Source: Streptomyces sp. NBC_00425
Lineage (GTDB): Bacteria; Actinomycetota; Actinomycetes; Streptomycetales; Streptomycetaceae
Direction of reading: 5' to 3'
NCBI RefSeq assembly: GCF_036030735.1
Contig: NZ_CP107928.1
Coordinates: forward strand, 4,154,001-4,218,000
Length of the DNA: 64,000 nt
A program made the translations under genes and the position numbers. The notes beneath the pieces are model-generated. The model worked only from the letters and a program-made list of their open reading frames with translations, made no database searches and was not told the DNA's origin. How positions within the stretch are numbered: the stretch's first letter is position 1; each line of letters starts with the position of its first letter. This document shows positions 17,725 through 24,751 of the stretch, piece by piece.

Positions 17725-17895
17725 TCAGGCCGCCCGGGGGCGGCGGGCCGGCTTCTTCGCCAGTGCGGGATCGGGCAGTCGCGGAGGGGTCGAGACGGCT
17801 TCGGCGGCCGCGCACGAGGCCAGCAGGTCGCGCATGGACACGGGGGCGGGCGCGAGGGGACGCGACGGCCGGGGCGGGGGCTCGGTGGCCGGCAT
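17725..17895 (-). CDS. 56-aa proline-rich protein, possibly regulated by an upstream palindrome
   Basis: A short open frame of 57 codons missed by length cut-offs. The ATG at 17895 has a near-perfect ribosome site (CAGGAGGCGTCC before the ATG). The N-terminal third is Pro-rich, the middle has a possible amphipathic helix (SMRDLLASCAAAEAVS) and the C-terminus is basic (KKPARRPRAA). Codon use has the expected GC-rich third positions. A perfect 7-bp-arm inverted repeat (17927-17942) lies about 32 bases before the start. I do not recognise a family. Confidence 0.65.
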   Translation of the reverse strand: MPATEPPPRPSRPLAPAPVSMRDLLASCAAAEAVSTPPRLPDPALAKKPARRPRAA

Positions 17896-17926
17896 GGACG
17901 CCTCCTGAGGTTCGGGGGCGGGCGTG

Positions 17927-17942
17927 GTTAGGTAGACCTAAC
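17927..17942. promoter_or_regulatory. palindrome GTTAGGT-AG-ACCTAAC, candidate operator
   Basis: A perfect inverted repeat with 7-bp arms and a 2-bp centre, in a locally AT-rich segment upstream of the 56-aa gene. The TTAGGT and ACCTAA half-sites are those of DtxR/IdeR-type iron boxes, but the spacing is 2 bp where the iron box has 7. The iron-regulator link is therefore only a possibility, and another repressor could bind it. Confidence 0.5.
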
Positions 17943-17994
17943 TACGAACTGGATACCATGTGACCACGCCCCGGACACGGAACGCAACATTTTG

Positions 17995-18009
17995 CCGACA
18001 CGTTGTCGG
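17995..18009. repeat. inverted repeat CCGACA-CGT-TGTCGG
   Basis: A 6-bp-arm perfect hairpin between the 56-aa gene's promoter region and the tandem array that follows tsaE. It has no U-run in either direction, so it is not a clear terminator. The stretch 17896-18145 otherwise holds only the palindrome upstream of it and the 17-bp array. Confidence 0.4.
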
Positions 18010-18034
18010 AACCTTCACGGGGTCCTGCCGGCCG

Positions 18035-18153
18035 ACATGGACGTCCGGCCCACGTGCACGTCAGGCCCACATGGACGTCCGGCCCACGTGCACGTCAGGC
18101 CCACATGGACGTCCGGCCCACGTGTACGTCAGGCCCACATGGACGTCAGGCCG
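18035..18153. repeat. seven-copy 17-bp tandem array
   Basis: Seven contiguous 17-bp units alternate between two forms, ACATGGACGTCCGGCCC and ACGTGCACGTCAGGCCC, giving a 34-bp super-period. The last unit ends at 18153 and covers the tsaE stop codon (18146-18148). Every unit contains an ACGT core inside a short palindrome (GGACGTCC or ACGTGCACGT). It lies just downstream of tsaE. The array is too regular for chance, and its recent expansion by slippage is likely. Confidence 0.95.
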
Positions 18154-18658
18154 ACAACACGCCGAGGTCCGCCGAGGCCCACCGCCGCCCGAGCGCCGAC
18201 ACGGTCACGTGCCGCACCTCGTCGTCCGTGTCGCCGACCGCCCGGTGGATGCGGATCTGGAGCCGGTCGTCGGTCAGCTCCTCGACCTTGCCCTCGCCCC
18301 ACTCCACGACGATCACCGACTCGGGCAGCGACACGTCGAGGTCGAGGTCCTCCATCTCGTCGAGCCCGCCGCCCAGGCGGTACGCGTCGACGTGGACCAG
18401 CGGCGGACCGTCCCCCAGGGCGGGGTGCACCCGGGCGATCACGAACGTCGGAGAGGTGACCGCGCCCCGGACCCCGAGCCCCTCCCCGAGCCCTCGGGTG
18501 AGCGTCGTCTTGCCGGCCCCGAGCTCCCCGCTCAGCATCACGAGATCGCCGGCGCGCAGCACCTTGGCCAGCCGACGGCCGAAGTCCCGCATCTGCTCGG
18601 GGGAGTTGACGGTGATCCGAAGGTCAGCCGGGTGGTGCGGCGCTGCTGGTGTCTCCAT
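18146..18658 (-). CDS. tsaE: tRNA t6A synthesis ATPase TsaE
   Basis: A 170-aa P-loop ATPase that drives the TsaB-TsaD cycle. It has the Walker A motif SGELGAGKTTLTRGL, then SPTFVIARVHP and the VHVDAYRL and VIVVEWGEGK segments typical of the family. The ATG at 18658 has GGGAGG upstream and lies inside the end of the alpha/beta hydrolase gene (35-bp overlap). The last three codons fall in the 17-bp tandem array, so the C-terminus may have been reshaped by repeat expansion. Confidence 0.96.
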   Translation of the reverse strand: METPAAPHHPADLRITVNSPEQMRDFGRRLAKVLRAGDLVMLSGELGAGKTTLTRGLGEGLGVRGAVTSPTFVIARVHPALGDGPPLVHVDAYRLGGGLDEMEDLDLDVSLPESVIVVEWGEGKVEELTDDRLQIRIHRAVGDTDDEVRHVTVSALGRRWASADLGVLSA

Positions 18659-19877
18659 AACCTCCCACGGTAGCCCCTGCCGGCACGGCGCCCGCGCGGG
18701 TGAGCAGGTCGGCGAGGCGGTCGGTGACCACTTCCGGGTGCTCCAGCATCACGAGGTGCCCGGCGTCGGGGACGAGGACCAGTTCGGCGTCCGGCAGCAT
18801 GTCGGCGATCGCCTCACTGTGCTCGCTCGGCGTCACCAGGTCCCCGATGCCGGCCAGCACCAGCACCGGCATGTCCGTGAAGCAGGCGAGCGCCTCGGTC
18901 TTGTCGTGGTCGGTGAACGCCGGGTAGAACTCGGCGACCACGTCGATCGGCGTGCTCTCGATCATCCGCTCGGCGAACCGTGCCACCGCCGGGTCCACGT
19001 CACGGGACGCGAACGAGTACCGCTTGATGATGCCGGCGAAGAGATCGGCGGTCGCCCGGCGCCCCTTCTCCACCAGCGCCGCCTGCTGCCCGAGCGCCCG
19101 CAGCACGCCCGGCAGCACCCGCCGGACCGCGTTCACACCGGCGACCGGCAGCCCGAAGTTGACCTCGCCGAGCCGCCCGGACGACGTCCCGACGAACGCC
19201 GTGGCGACGACCCGCTCGCGGATCAGCTCGGGGTACAGGGCGGCCAGGGCCATCACCGTCATCCCGCCCATGGAGTGCCCGACGAGCACGATCGGCCCCT
19301 CCGGCACGGCCGCGTCGACGACGGCCCTCAGGTCGCGTCCCAGCTGGTCGATGGTGACCGGCACACCGTCCCGGGTCTGGGCGTTGCCGCGTCCGGACCT
19401 GCCGTGGCTGCGCTGGTCCCAGTGCACGGTCCGCACGACGCCCCGCAGGGCCGCCCGCTGGAAGTGCCAGGAGTCCTGGTTGAGGCAGTAGCCGTGGCTG
19501 AACACCACGGTCACGGGCAGCGGCGCCTTGCGCCCGAAGAGCCTGCGCCGCCGGTTCGGCGGACCGCCCTGCGGCTCGACGTCGTCGACCTCGTAGTACA
19601 GCTCGGTGCCGTCGTCGGCGTACGCCTTGCCGGGGGTGCCGCGCAGGCCGCCGTACGGTCCCGCCGAGTCGAGCGCGAGCCGGGCCTTGGCCCGTATGCC
19701 CCGCCCCACGGTCATCCGCTCCAGCGCGACGCCGGCCGCGGCTCCCGCGGCGATCACGCCTATCGCGGCGCCCGCGATGCCGGTCGCCCGGCGCCATCCT
19801 CCGGCTTCCCCCGTCGCGGACGCGGCGACGACCGCCACGGCGGCGCTCGCCACCGCCTCCGCGCTGCTCTCGCTCAC
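18624..19877 (-). CDS. alpha/beta hydrolase with N-terminal membrane segment
   Basis: A 417-aa protein. Its N-terminal ~55 residues hold a hydrophobic stretch (ATGIAGAAIGVIAAGAAAGVAL) that probably anchors or exports it. The alpha/beta hydrolase fold shows the oxyanion region FSHGYCLNQ, the nucleophile elbow GHSMGG, the acid AGIGDLVTP and the catalytic His DAGHLVMLEHP. The triad is complete, but substrates cannot be inferred. The start is a GTG with AGGAGG upstream. It is placed between alr and tsaE, and the overlap with tsaE indicates one transcript. Confidence 0.9.
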   Translation of the reverse strand: MSESSAEAVASAAVAVVAASATGEAGGWRRATGIAGAAIGVIAAGAAAGVALERMTVGRGIRAKARLALDSAGPYGGLRGTPGKAYADDGTELYYEVDDVEPQGGPPNRRRRLFGRKAPLPVTVVFSHGYCLNQDSWHFQRAALRGVVRTVHWDQRSHGRSGRGNAQTRDGVPVTIDQLGRDLRAVVDAAVPEGPIVLVGHSMGGMTVMALAALYPELIRERVVATAFVGTSSGRLGEVNFGLPVAGVNAVRRVLPGVLRALGQQAALVEKGRRATADLFAGIIKRYSFASRDVDPAVARFAERMIESTPIDVVAEFYPAFTDHDKTEALACFTDMPVLVLAGIGDLVTPSEHSEAIADMLPDAELVLVPDAGHLVMLEHPEVVTDRLADLLTRAGAVPAGATVGGYGDTSSAAPPG

Positions 19878-19932
19878 GTGCCGCTCCTCCTGGGCCGATG
19901 TCCGTGCACTGACTGCGGGTTACCCGGTCCGG

Positions 19933-21096
19933 TCACTCATTCACATAGACGCGGGGAACGCGCGATCCGATGCGCGTGACGATCTCGTACCCGATGGTTC
20001 CGGCCGCCTGTGCCCAGTCCTGCGCCGTGGGCTCGCCCCGGTCGCCCGGTCCGAAGAGGACCGCCTCCGCGCCCGGGCCGGGATCGTCGCCGCCGAGGTC
20101 GACGACGAACTGGTCCATCGCGATGCGGCCGGCGGCCGTCCGCCACTTGCCGCCGACCAGCACCGGGCCCGTCCCGGAGGCGTGCCGGGGCACGCCGTCG
20201 GCGTACCCGAGGGGCACCAGCCCGAGCGTCGTCTCGCCCGGGGTGACGTAGTGGTGGCCGTAGCTCACGCCGTGCCCCCCGGGGACGCGCTTCACCAGGG
20301 CCAGCGAGGCCGCGAGAGTCATCACCGGACGCAGCCCGAGGTCGGCGGACGAGCCCAGCTCGGGGCTGGGCGAGAGGCCGTACATCGCGATCCCCGGGCG
20401 GACCAGGTCGAAGTGGGTCTCCGGGAGGGTGAGCGCGGCCGGGGAGTTGGCGATGTGCCGTACCTCGGGCCGGGCGCCCTGCTGCTCGGCGTACGCCACC
20501 ATCTCGCGGAACCGGTCGACCTGGGCGGCGACCGAGGGGTGCCCCGGTTCGTCGGCGCAGGCGAAGTGCGACCACAGACCGGTGATCCGCACCAGTCCCT
20601 CGCGCTCGGCGCGCAGCGCCTCCCCGACGAGCTCGGGCCAGTCGGCGGGCTGGCATCCGTTGCGTCCGAGCCCGGTGTCGGCCTTGAGCTGCACCCTGGC
20701 GGCCCGCCCGGCGGCGCGTGCGCCCTCGACGGCCTCCCGCAGCGCCCACAGCCCGCTCAGCGACACGTCGAGGCCGGCTTCGACGGCCTCCCGCCAGGGC
20801 CCGCCCGGCGTCCACAGCCAGCACATGATCCGCACGTCGGCGGGCAGTCCGGCGTGCGCGCGCAGCGCGAGGGCCTCCTCGGGCGTGGCGGCGCCCACCC
20901 AGGCGGCGCCGGCCTCGACGGCGGCGCGGGCGCAGGGTGCGGCCCCGTGCCCGTACCCGTCCGCCTTGACCACGGCCATGAACGCGGCGCCCGGCGCCTT
21001 GGCGCGCAGGGTACGCACGTTGGCCCGCAGTGCGGCCAGGTCGATCTCGGCGTGGGCGCGCGGCGGGGCGGCGGGCGGCTTGGCAGTCTCACTCAT
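19933..21096 (-). CDS. alr: alanine racemase
   Basis: A 387-aa PLP enzyme that makes D-alanine for peptidoglycan. The PLP-lysine is in MAVVKADGYGHG near residue 40. GRNGCQPADW, HIANSPAALTLP and the catalytic-tyrosine segment LGYADGVPRHASG follow. The length is normal. I placed the start at the ATG at 21096 rather than the longer open frame, because family proteins begin just before the AHAEIDLAALRANV strand. It is followed by the alpha/beta hydrolase gene 55 bp later. Confidence 0.97.
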   Translation of the reverse strand: MSETAKPPAAPPRAHAEIDLAALRANVRTLRAKAPGAAFMAVVKADGYGHGAAPCARAAVEAGAAWVGAATPEEALALRAHAGLPADVRIMCWLWTPGGPWREAVEAGLDVSLSGLWALREAVEGARAAGRAARVQLKADTGLGRNGCQPADWPELVGEALRAEREGLVRITGLWSHFACADEPGHPSVAAQVDRFREMVAYAEQQGARPEVRHIANSPAALTLPETHFDLVRPGIAMYGLSPSPELGSSADLGLRPVMTLAASLALVKRVPGGHGVSYGHHYVTPGETTLGLVPLGYADGVPRHASGTGPVLVGGKWRTAAGRIAMDQFVVDLGGDDPGPGAEAVLFGPGDRGEPTAQDWAQAAGTIGYEIVTRIGSRVPRVYVNE

Positions 21097-21317
21097 CGCG
21101 CCCAGTGTCGCAGAGCGGCAGAACGGCACTCCCGGCACCGGGCCGACGTCCCCGCCCGGTGACCCACCAGCCGGCGCGCGCCGGGGCCGCTCTTACCCAG
21201 GGCTGGTACAAGGGGCGTCAGCACCGCCCGGCAGCGCACCGACCGGCAGCGCACCGCGTGACGGCACACCGCGTGACAGCGCACCGCGTGGGCCTGGCCG
21301 GCGGAGCAGGCGAGGGC

Positions 21318-21632
21318 ATGAGGGAGGCGAGTTCGACGGACGCAGACGTGAAGGGCGGGGACATGACGCACGGGGACGTGGCGGACGGGGACCTCAAGGG
21401 CCGTGGCTTGAGGTCAGGACGGCGCAAGGCCGGTTGGCGCAAGGTCGGTTGGCGCAAGGTCGGGGCCGACGCCCTGCGCTATGCGCTCGCCATCCTCGCG
21501 GCCCGCGTCCTGACGGACCTGGTGATGTCCCCCGGCACGGCACGTGACATGTGTTTCGTACTGTTCATCCCGGTCCTCGACTTCCTCCTCCGCACGGCGG
21601 GAGCGGTGCTGTCGATACTCCGGGCCGGCTGA
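21318..21632 (+). CDS. small predicted membrane protein, start uncertain
   Basis: A 104-aa open frame between alr and the nnr gene, both on the other strand. The C-terminal 60 codons have strongly GC-biased third positions and encode hydrophobic helices (ALRYALAILAARVLTDLVM and CFVLFIPVLDFLLRTAGAV). The N-terminal part is repetitive (GWRKVGWRKVG) and its upstream DNA has 15-bp tandem repeats around 21250-21290, so the true start could be the ATG at 21363. No family recognised. It may be a recent or lineage-specific gene. Confidence 0.45.
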   Translation: MREASSTDADVKGGDMTHGDVADGDLKGRGLRSGRRKAGWRKVGWRKVGADALRYALAILAARVLTDLVMSPGTARDMCFVLFIPVLDFLLRTAGAVLSILRAG

Positions 21633-21664
21633 ACCCGGCCTCCAGCCGCCCCGGCCGCCTCCGG

Positions 21665-21712
21665 CCCCTCACTCGTCTCCGTCCCCTCACTCGTCTCCGT
21701 CCCCTCACTCGT
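21665..21712. repeat. 18-bp tandem repeat, 2.7 copies
   Basis: CCCCTCACTCGTCTCCGT is repeated twice exactly and then partly, just downstream of both the small plus-strand frame and the convergent nnr gene. It is non-coding in the annotation given here and probably a slippage product. Confidence 0.8.
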
Positions 21713-21731
21713 GTCAGGCGTGTCCGGCGGG

Positions 21732-23171
21732 TCAGTCGCGCACGTCCCGCCAGGCGCGCGGGATCGCCTCGGCCACGTCGTGCGCCCCGGCCGGCGCCCC
21801 GTCCGCCGCGTACCGACCCGCCAGGCCGTGCAGATACGCACCGACGCTCCCCGCGTCCAGCGCCCCCAGCCCGGCCGCCAGCAACGAGCCCGCGAGCCCC
21901 GACAGCACGTCCCCGCTGCCGGCCGTGGCGAGCCATGCCGTCCCGGTGGCGTTGACCCGCACGGCGCCCTCACCGCCCGCGTCGGCGACCAGCGTCGTCG
22001 ACCCCTTCAGCAGCACCGTCGCCCGGTACCGCGCCGCCAGCTCCCGCACCGAGGCCAGCCGGGCCCCCTCCACCTGCTCGCGCGCCACGCCCAGCAGCGC
22101 GGCCGCCTCCCCGGCGTGCGGCGTCATCAGCGTCGGCGCGGCACGCCCCCGCACCGCGTCGGCGTCCGCCAGCCGCAGCCCGTCGGCGTCGATCAGCACG
22201 GGCACCTCGGCGGCCAGCACCTCGGCGACCGTCGCGGCGTCGTCCCCGGCGCCCGGGCCGACGACCCAGGCCTGCACCCGTCCGGCGTGCGCGGGCCCCC
22301 GCTCCGACACGAGCGTCTCGGGAAACCGCGCGAGGACCGCGTCCCCGGCCGGACCCACGTACCGCACCGCACCGGCCCCGCCGCGCAGCGCACCCGCGAC
22401 GGCGAGCACGGCGGCCCCCGGATACCGGGCCGACCCGGCGGCGATCCCGACGACGCCCCGCCGGTACTTGTCGCTCTCCCCGCCCGGCGTCGGCAGCAGG
22501 GCGGCCACGTCCGCGTGCTGCAGCGCCTCCAGCTCGGGTACGGCGGGCAGGTGGTCGCCTAGCCCGATGTCGACGAGCCGCACCGAACCGGCGTACTCGC
22601 GCGCGGGATCGACGAGCAGCGCCGGCTTGTGCGTGCCGAAGGTGACGGTGAGGTCGGCGCGCATCGCGCTCCCGCGCACCTCGCCGGTGTCGGCGTCGAC
22701 GCCGCTGGGCAGGTCGACGGCGACGACGAGGGCCCCGGCCCGCTCGACGAGCGCGGCCACGTCCGCCGCCTCCGGCCGCAGACCGCCCTTGCCGCCGATC
22801 CCGACGACGCCGTCGAGCACCAGGTCGGCGCGGCGGACGAGGTCGCCGGCCCCGTCGGGAGCCACGGTCGCGCCGCCGGCCCGGCGCAGCGCCGTCAGCC
22901 CCCCGGGATGGGCCCGCCCGGGCGCGAGCAGCACCGCGGTCACCCCGGCCCCGCGCCGGGCGAGCCGCGCCCCGGCGTACAGGGCGTCGCCCCCGTTGTC
23001 CCCGCTGCCGACCAGCAGCACGATCCGGCGTCCGTACACCCGGCCCAGCAGGTCGGCGCAGGCGGCGGCGAGCCCGGCGGCGGCCCGTTGCATGAGGGCC
23101 CCTTCCGGGACCCGGGCCATCAGCTCCCGTTCGGCACGACGGACGGTCTCCACGCAGTAGGCAGTACGCAT
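21732..23171 (-). CDS. nnr: bifunctional NAD(P)H-hydrate epimerase/dehydratase
   Basis: A 479-aa fusion that repairs damaged NADHX and NADPHX. The N-terminal epimerase (YjeF_N-type, about 1-215) shows MQRAAAGLA, GSGDNGGDALYAGARL and VAVDLPSGVDADTGEV. The C-terminal ribokinase-like dehydratase (about 225-475) has GESDKYRRGVVGIAAGS, TPHAGEAAALLG and the GTAWLATAGSGDVLSG nucleotide-binding loop. Both halves look intact. It is 45 bp downstream of acpS on the same strand. In actinobacteria this pairing with acpS and alr is common. Confidence 0.95.
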   Translation of the reverse strand: MRTAYCVETVRRAERELMARVPEGALMQRAAAGLAAACADLLGRVYGRRIVLLVGSGDNGGDALYAGARLARRGAGVTAVLLAPGRAHPGGLTALRRAGGATVAPDGAGDLVRRADLVLDGVVGIGGKGGLRPEAADVAALVERAGALVVAVDLPSGVDADTGEVRGSAMRADLTVTFGTHKPALLVDPAREYAGSVRLVDIGLGDHLPAVPELEALQHADVAALLPTPGGESDKYRRGVVGIAAGSARYPGAAVLAVAGALRGGAGAVRYVGPAGDAVLARFPETLVSERGPAHAGRVQAWVVGPGAGDDAATVAEVLAAEVPVLIDADGLRLADADAVRGRAAPTLMTPHAGEAAALLGVAREQVEGARLASVRELAARYRATVLLKGSTTLVADAGGEGAVRVNATGTAWLATAGSGDVLSGLAGSLLAAGLGALDAGSVGAYLHGLAGRYAADGAPAGAHDVAEAIPRAWRDVRD

Positions 23172-23217
23172 ACGGTCGAGTCTGCCCCGGCCTCCCCCGC
23201 GGCCGCACCCGCACGCC

Positions 23218-23589
23218 TCACCCTTCGGCCACCACCACCGCCGAGGCCACGCCCGCGTCGTGACTCAGCGACACATGCCATCCCCGTACGCCCAGTTCGG
23301 CCGCCCGGGCGGCGACGCTCCCCTGCACCCGCAACCGGGGCCGCCCGCTCTCCTCGACGTACACCTCGGCGTCGGTCCACAGCAGTCCGGGCGGGGCCCC
23401 GAGCGCCTTGGCGAGGGCCTCCTTCGCCGCGAACCGGGCCGCCAGCGAGGCCGCGCCCCTGCGCTCCCCGCTGGGCAGCAGCAACTCGCTCCGCAGGAAA
23501 AGCCGCTCGGCGAGCCCGGGTGTCCGTTCCATGGACGCCGCGAAGCGCTCGATCTCGGCCACGTCGATACCGACCCCGATGATGCTCAT
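23218..23589 (-). CDS. acpS: holo-[acyl-carrier-protein] synthase
   Basis: A 123-aa phosphopantetheinyl transferase that activates the fatty acid acyl carrier protein. It has the two family motifs, [12 protein letters not shown] near the N-terminus (Mg-binding Asp) and [14 protein letters not shown] around residue 55, and ends with [16 protein letters not shown]. The start is the ATG at 23589. An in-frame ATG three codons upstream also exists but gives an atypical N-terminus. It heads a minus-strand pair with nnr. Confidence 0.96.
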   Translation of the reverse strand: MSIIGVGIDVAEIERFAASMERTPGLAERLFLRSELLLPSGERRGAASLAARFAAKEALAKALGAPPGLLWTDAEVYVEESGRPRLRVQGSVAARAAELGVRGWHVSLSHDAGVASAVVVAEG

Positions 23590-23637
23590 GCCGAGCACCC
23601 TAGGCCCTCGATGTCACCGCCTGGTGCTAGCCTGCGG

Positions 23638-23668
23638 CGACTTGATCGCGTCACATCACGTCAAGTCG
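23638..23668. promoter_or_regulatory. inverted repeat between acpS and the TPR-like gene
   Basis: CGACTTGA and TCAAGTCG flank a 15-base centre, a perfect 8-bp-arm inverted repeat in the 172-bp divergent gap. The spacing (arm centres about 23 bp apart, roughly two turns) would suit a dimeric repressor. A stem in the plus-strand leader is the alternative. No known consensus fits. Confidence 0.45.
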
Positions 23669-23761
23669 GAAGCAGAGTTTCACAGCGGACTTTCACCGCC
23701 GCCGCGCGCCCTGGGGGGCCAGCCCGCGCGCCGCGGACGGCGACGCCAGGGGGCGGGGGGA

Positions 23762-24751
23762 ATGAGCAGCAAGACCAGCGGCATGACCAGCGGCAGATCC
23801 ATGAGCTCGTCGGGGCCGACGTTCGACCCGTACGACAACACACCCGAGCTGATCCCGCTGCGCACCGCCGCGCAGGCCGGGGACTGGCCGGCCGTCCGGG
23901 CGTACTTCGCGGGGCTCGGTTCGGCCGACAGGATCTCCTCGGCCGCCCGCCTCCTCGGCGACACCGCCGGCGTCGAGGGCTTCCTGGAGCGGGCGGCCGC
24001 CGAATCGCCCGCCGACCCGCTGCCCCGCACCCTGCTGGCCGAGCGGTACGTCTGCATCGGCTGGGACATCCGCAGCGGCTCCCGCGCCAAGGACGTCTCG
24101 CAGGACCAGTTCACCCAGTTCCACAACTGGCTGCGGCGGGCCGAGCAGCTGCTGATCGACGTCTGCGCCGAACAGCCCTCGTACGCCCCCGCCTGGACCG
24201 CCCGGCTGACGACCGCGCGCGGTCTGCAGCTGGGGCAGGCCGAGGCGCGCCGCCGCTACGACCGGCTGTCCGCGCACCACCCGCACCACTACCGCGCGCA
24301 GACACAACTGCTGCAGCAGCTCTGCCCGAAGTGGGGCGGCTCCTGGGAGGCGGCACACGGTTTCGCCCGGGAGTGCGCCACCGGGGCCCCCGACGGTTCG
24401 AACTCCGCCGCCGTGGTGGCCCTCGCCCACATCGAGCACTGGCTGGACCTGCCGAGCGGCGAGGACGCCGCGTACCTGCGGGGCGTGCCGGTCCGCGACG
24501 ACCTGCGCTTCGCCGCCCAGGTCTCCGTGCTGCACCCCGGCCACCGGCCCGACTGGAACTCGGTCGCCGCGCACAACGCGTTCGCGTTCGCGTTCTCGCT
24601 GGGCGGCCATTACGCGGACGCGGCCCCGCACTTCGCCTTCCTCGGCGACCGCGCCACGGAATACCCGTGGCAGTACCTGCCCGACCAGAAGTCCGCGTTT
24701 CTCGGCTTCCGCAAGGCCGCACTGGAAGCCTCTGGAGGCGGCGCCCGATGA
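23762..24751 (+). CDS. helical-repeat (TPR-like) protein of unknown function
   Basis: A 329-aa, probably cytoplasmic protein with Ser-rich first 20 residues and then mainly Ala-rich helical hairpins (ELIPLRTAAQAGDWPAVRAYF, RTLLAERYVCIGWDIR, WLRRAEQLLIDVCAEQPSYAPAW). It resembles TPR-like or DUF4034-like proteins, without a motif that fixes the family. Its stop overlaps the start of the M16-like gene (ATGA), so the two are coupled and likely work together, perhaps as a substrate-binding partner for the peptidase. A G-rich run immediately before the ATG could serve as ribosome site. Confidence 0.75.
   Translation: MSSKTSGMTSGRSMSSSGPTFDPYDNTPELIPLRTAAQAGDWPAVRAYFAGLGSADRISSAARLLGDTAGVEGFLERAAAESPADPLPRTLLAERYVCIGWDIRSGSRAKDVSQDQFTQFHNWLRRAEQLLIDVCAEQPSYAPAWTARLTTARGLQLGQAEARRRYDRLSAHHPHHYRAQTQLLQQLCPKWGGSWEAAHGFARECATGAPDGSNSAAVVALAHIEHWLDLPSGEDAAYLRGVPVRDDLRFAAQVSVLHPGHRPDWNSVAAHNAFAFAFSLGGHYADAAPHFAFLGDRATEYPWQYLPDQKSAFLGFRKAALEASGGGAR

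Noticed and set aside
17927..17942. Canonical DtxR/IdeR iron box
   Set aside because: The half-sites match but the spacing is 2 bp against 7 in the true box, so I kept it only as a candidate operator.
18035..18153. CRISPR array
   Set aside because: The 17-bp units are contiguous with no spacers and no cas genes are nearby.
18003..19979. 658-codon plus-strand frame starting with repeated RPTWTSGP-like peptides
   Set aside because: Its start is the 17-bp tandem array and the rest is antisense to tsaE and the hydrolase. No ribosome site or domain.
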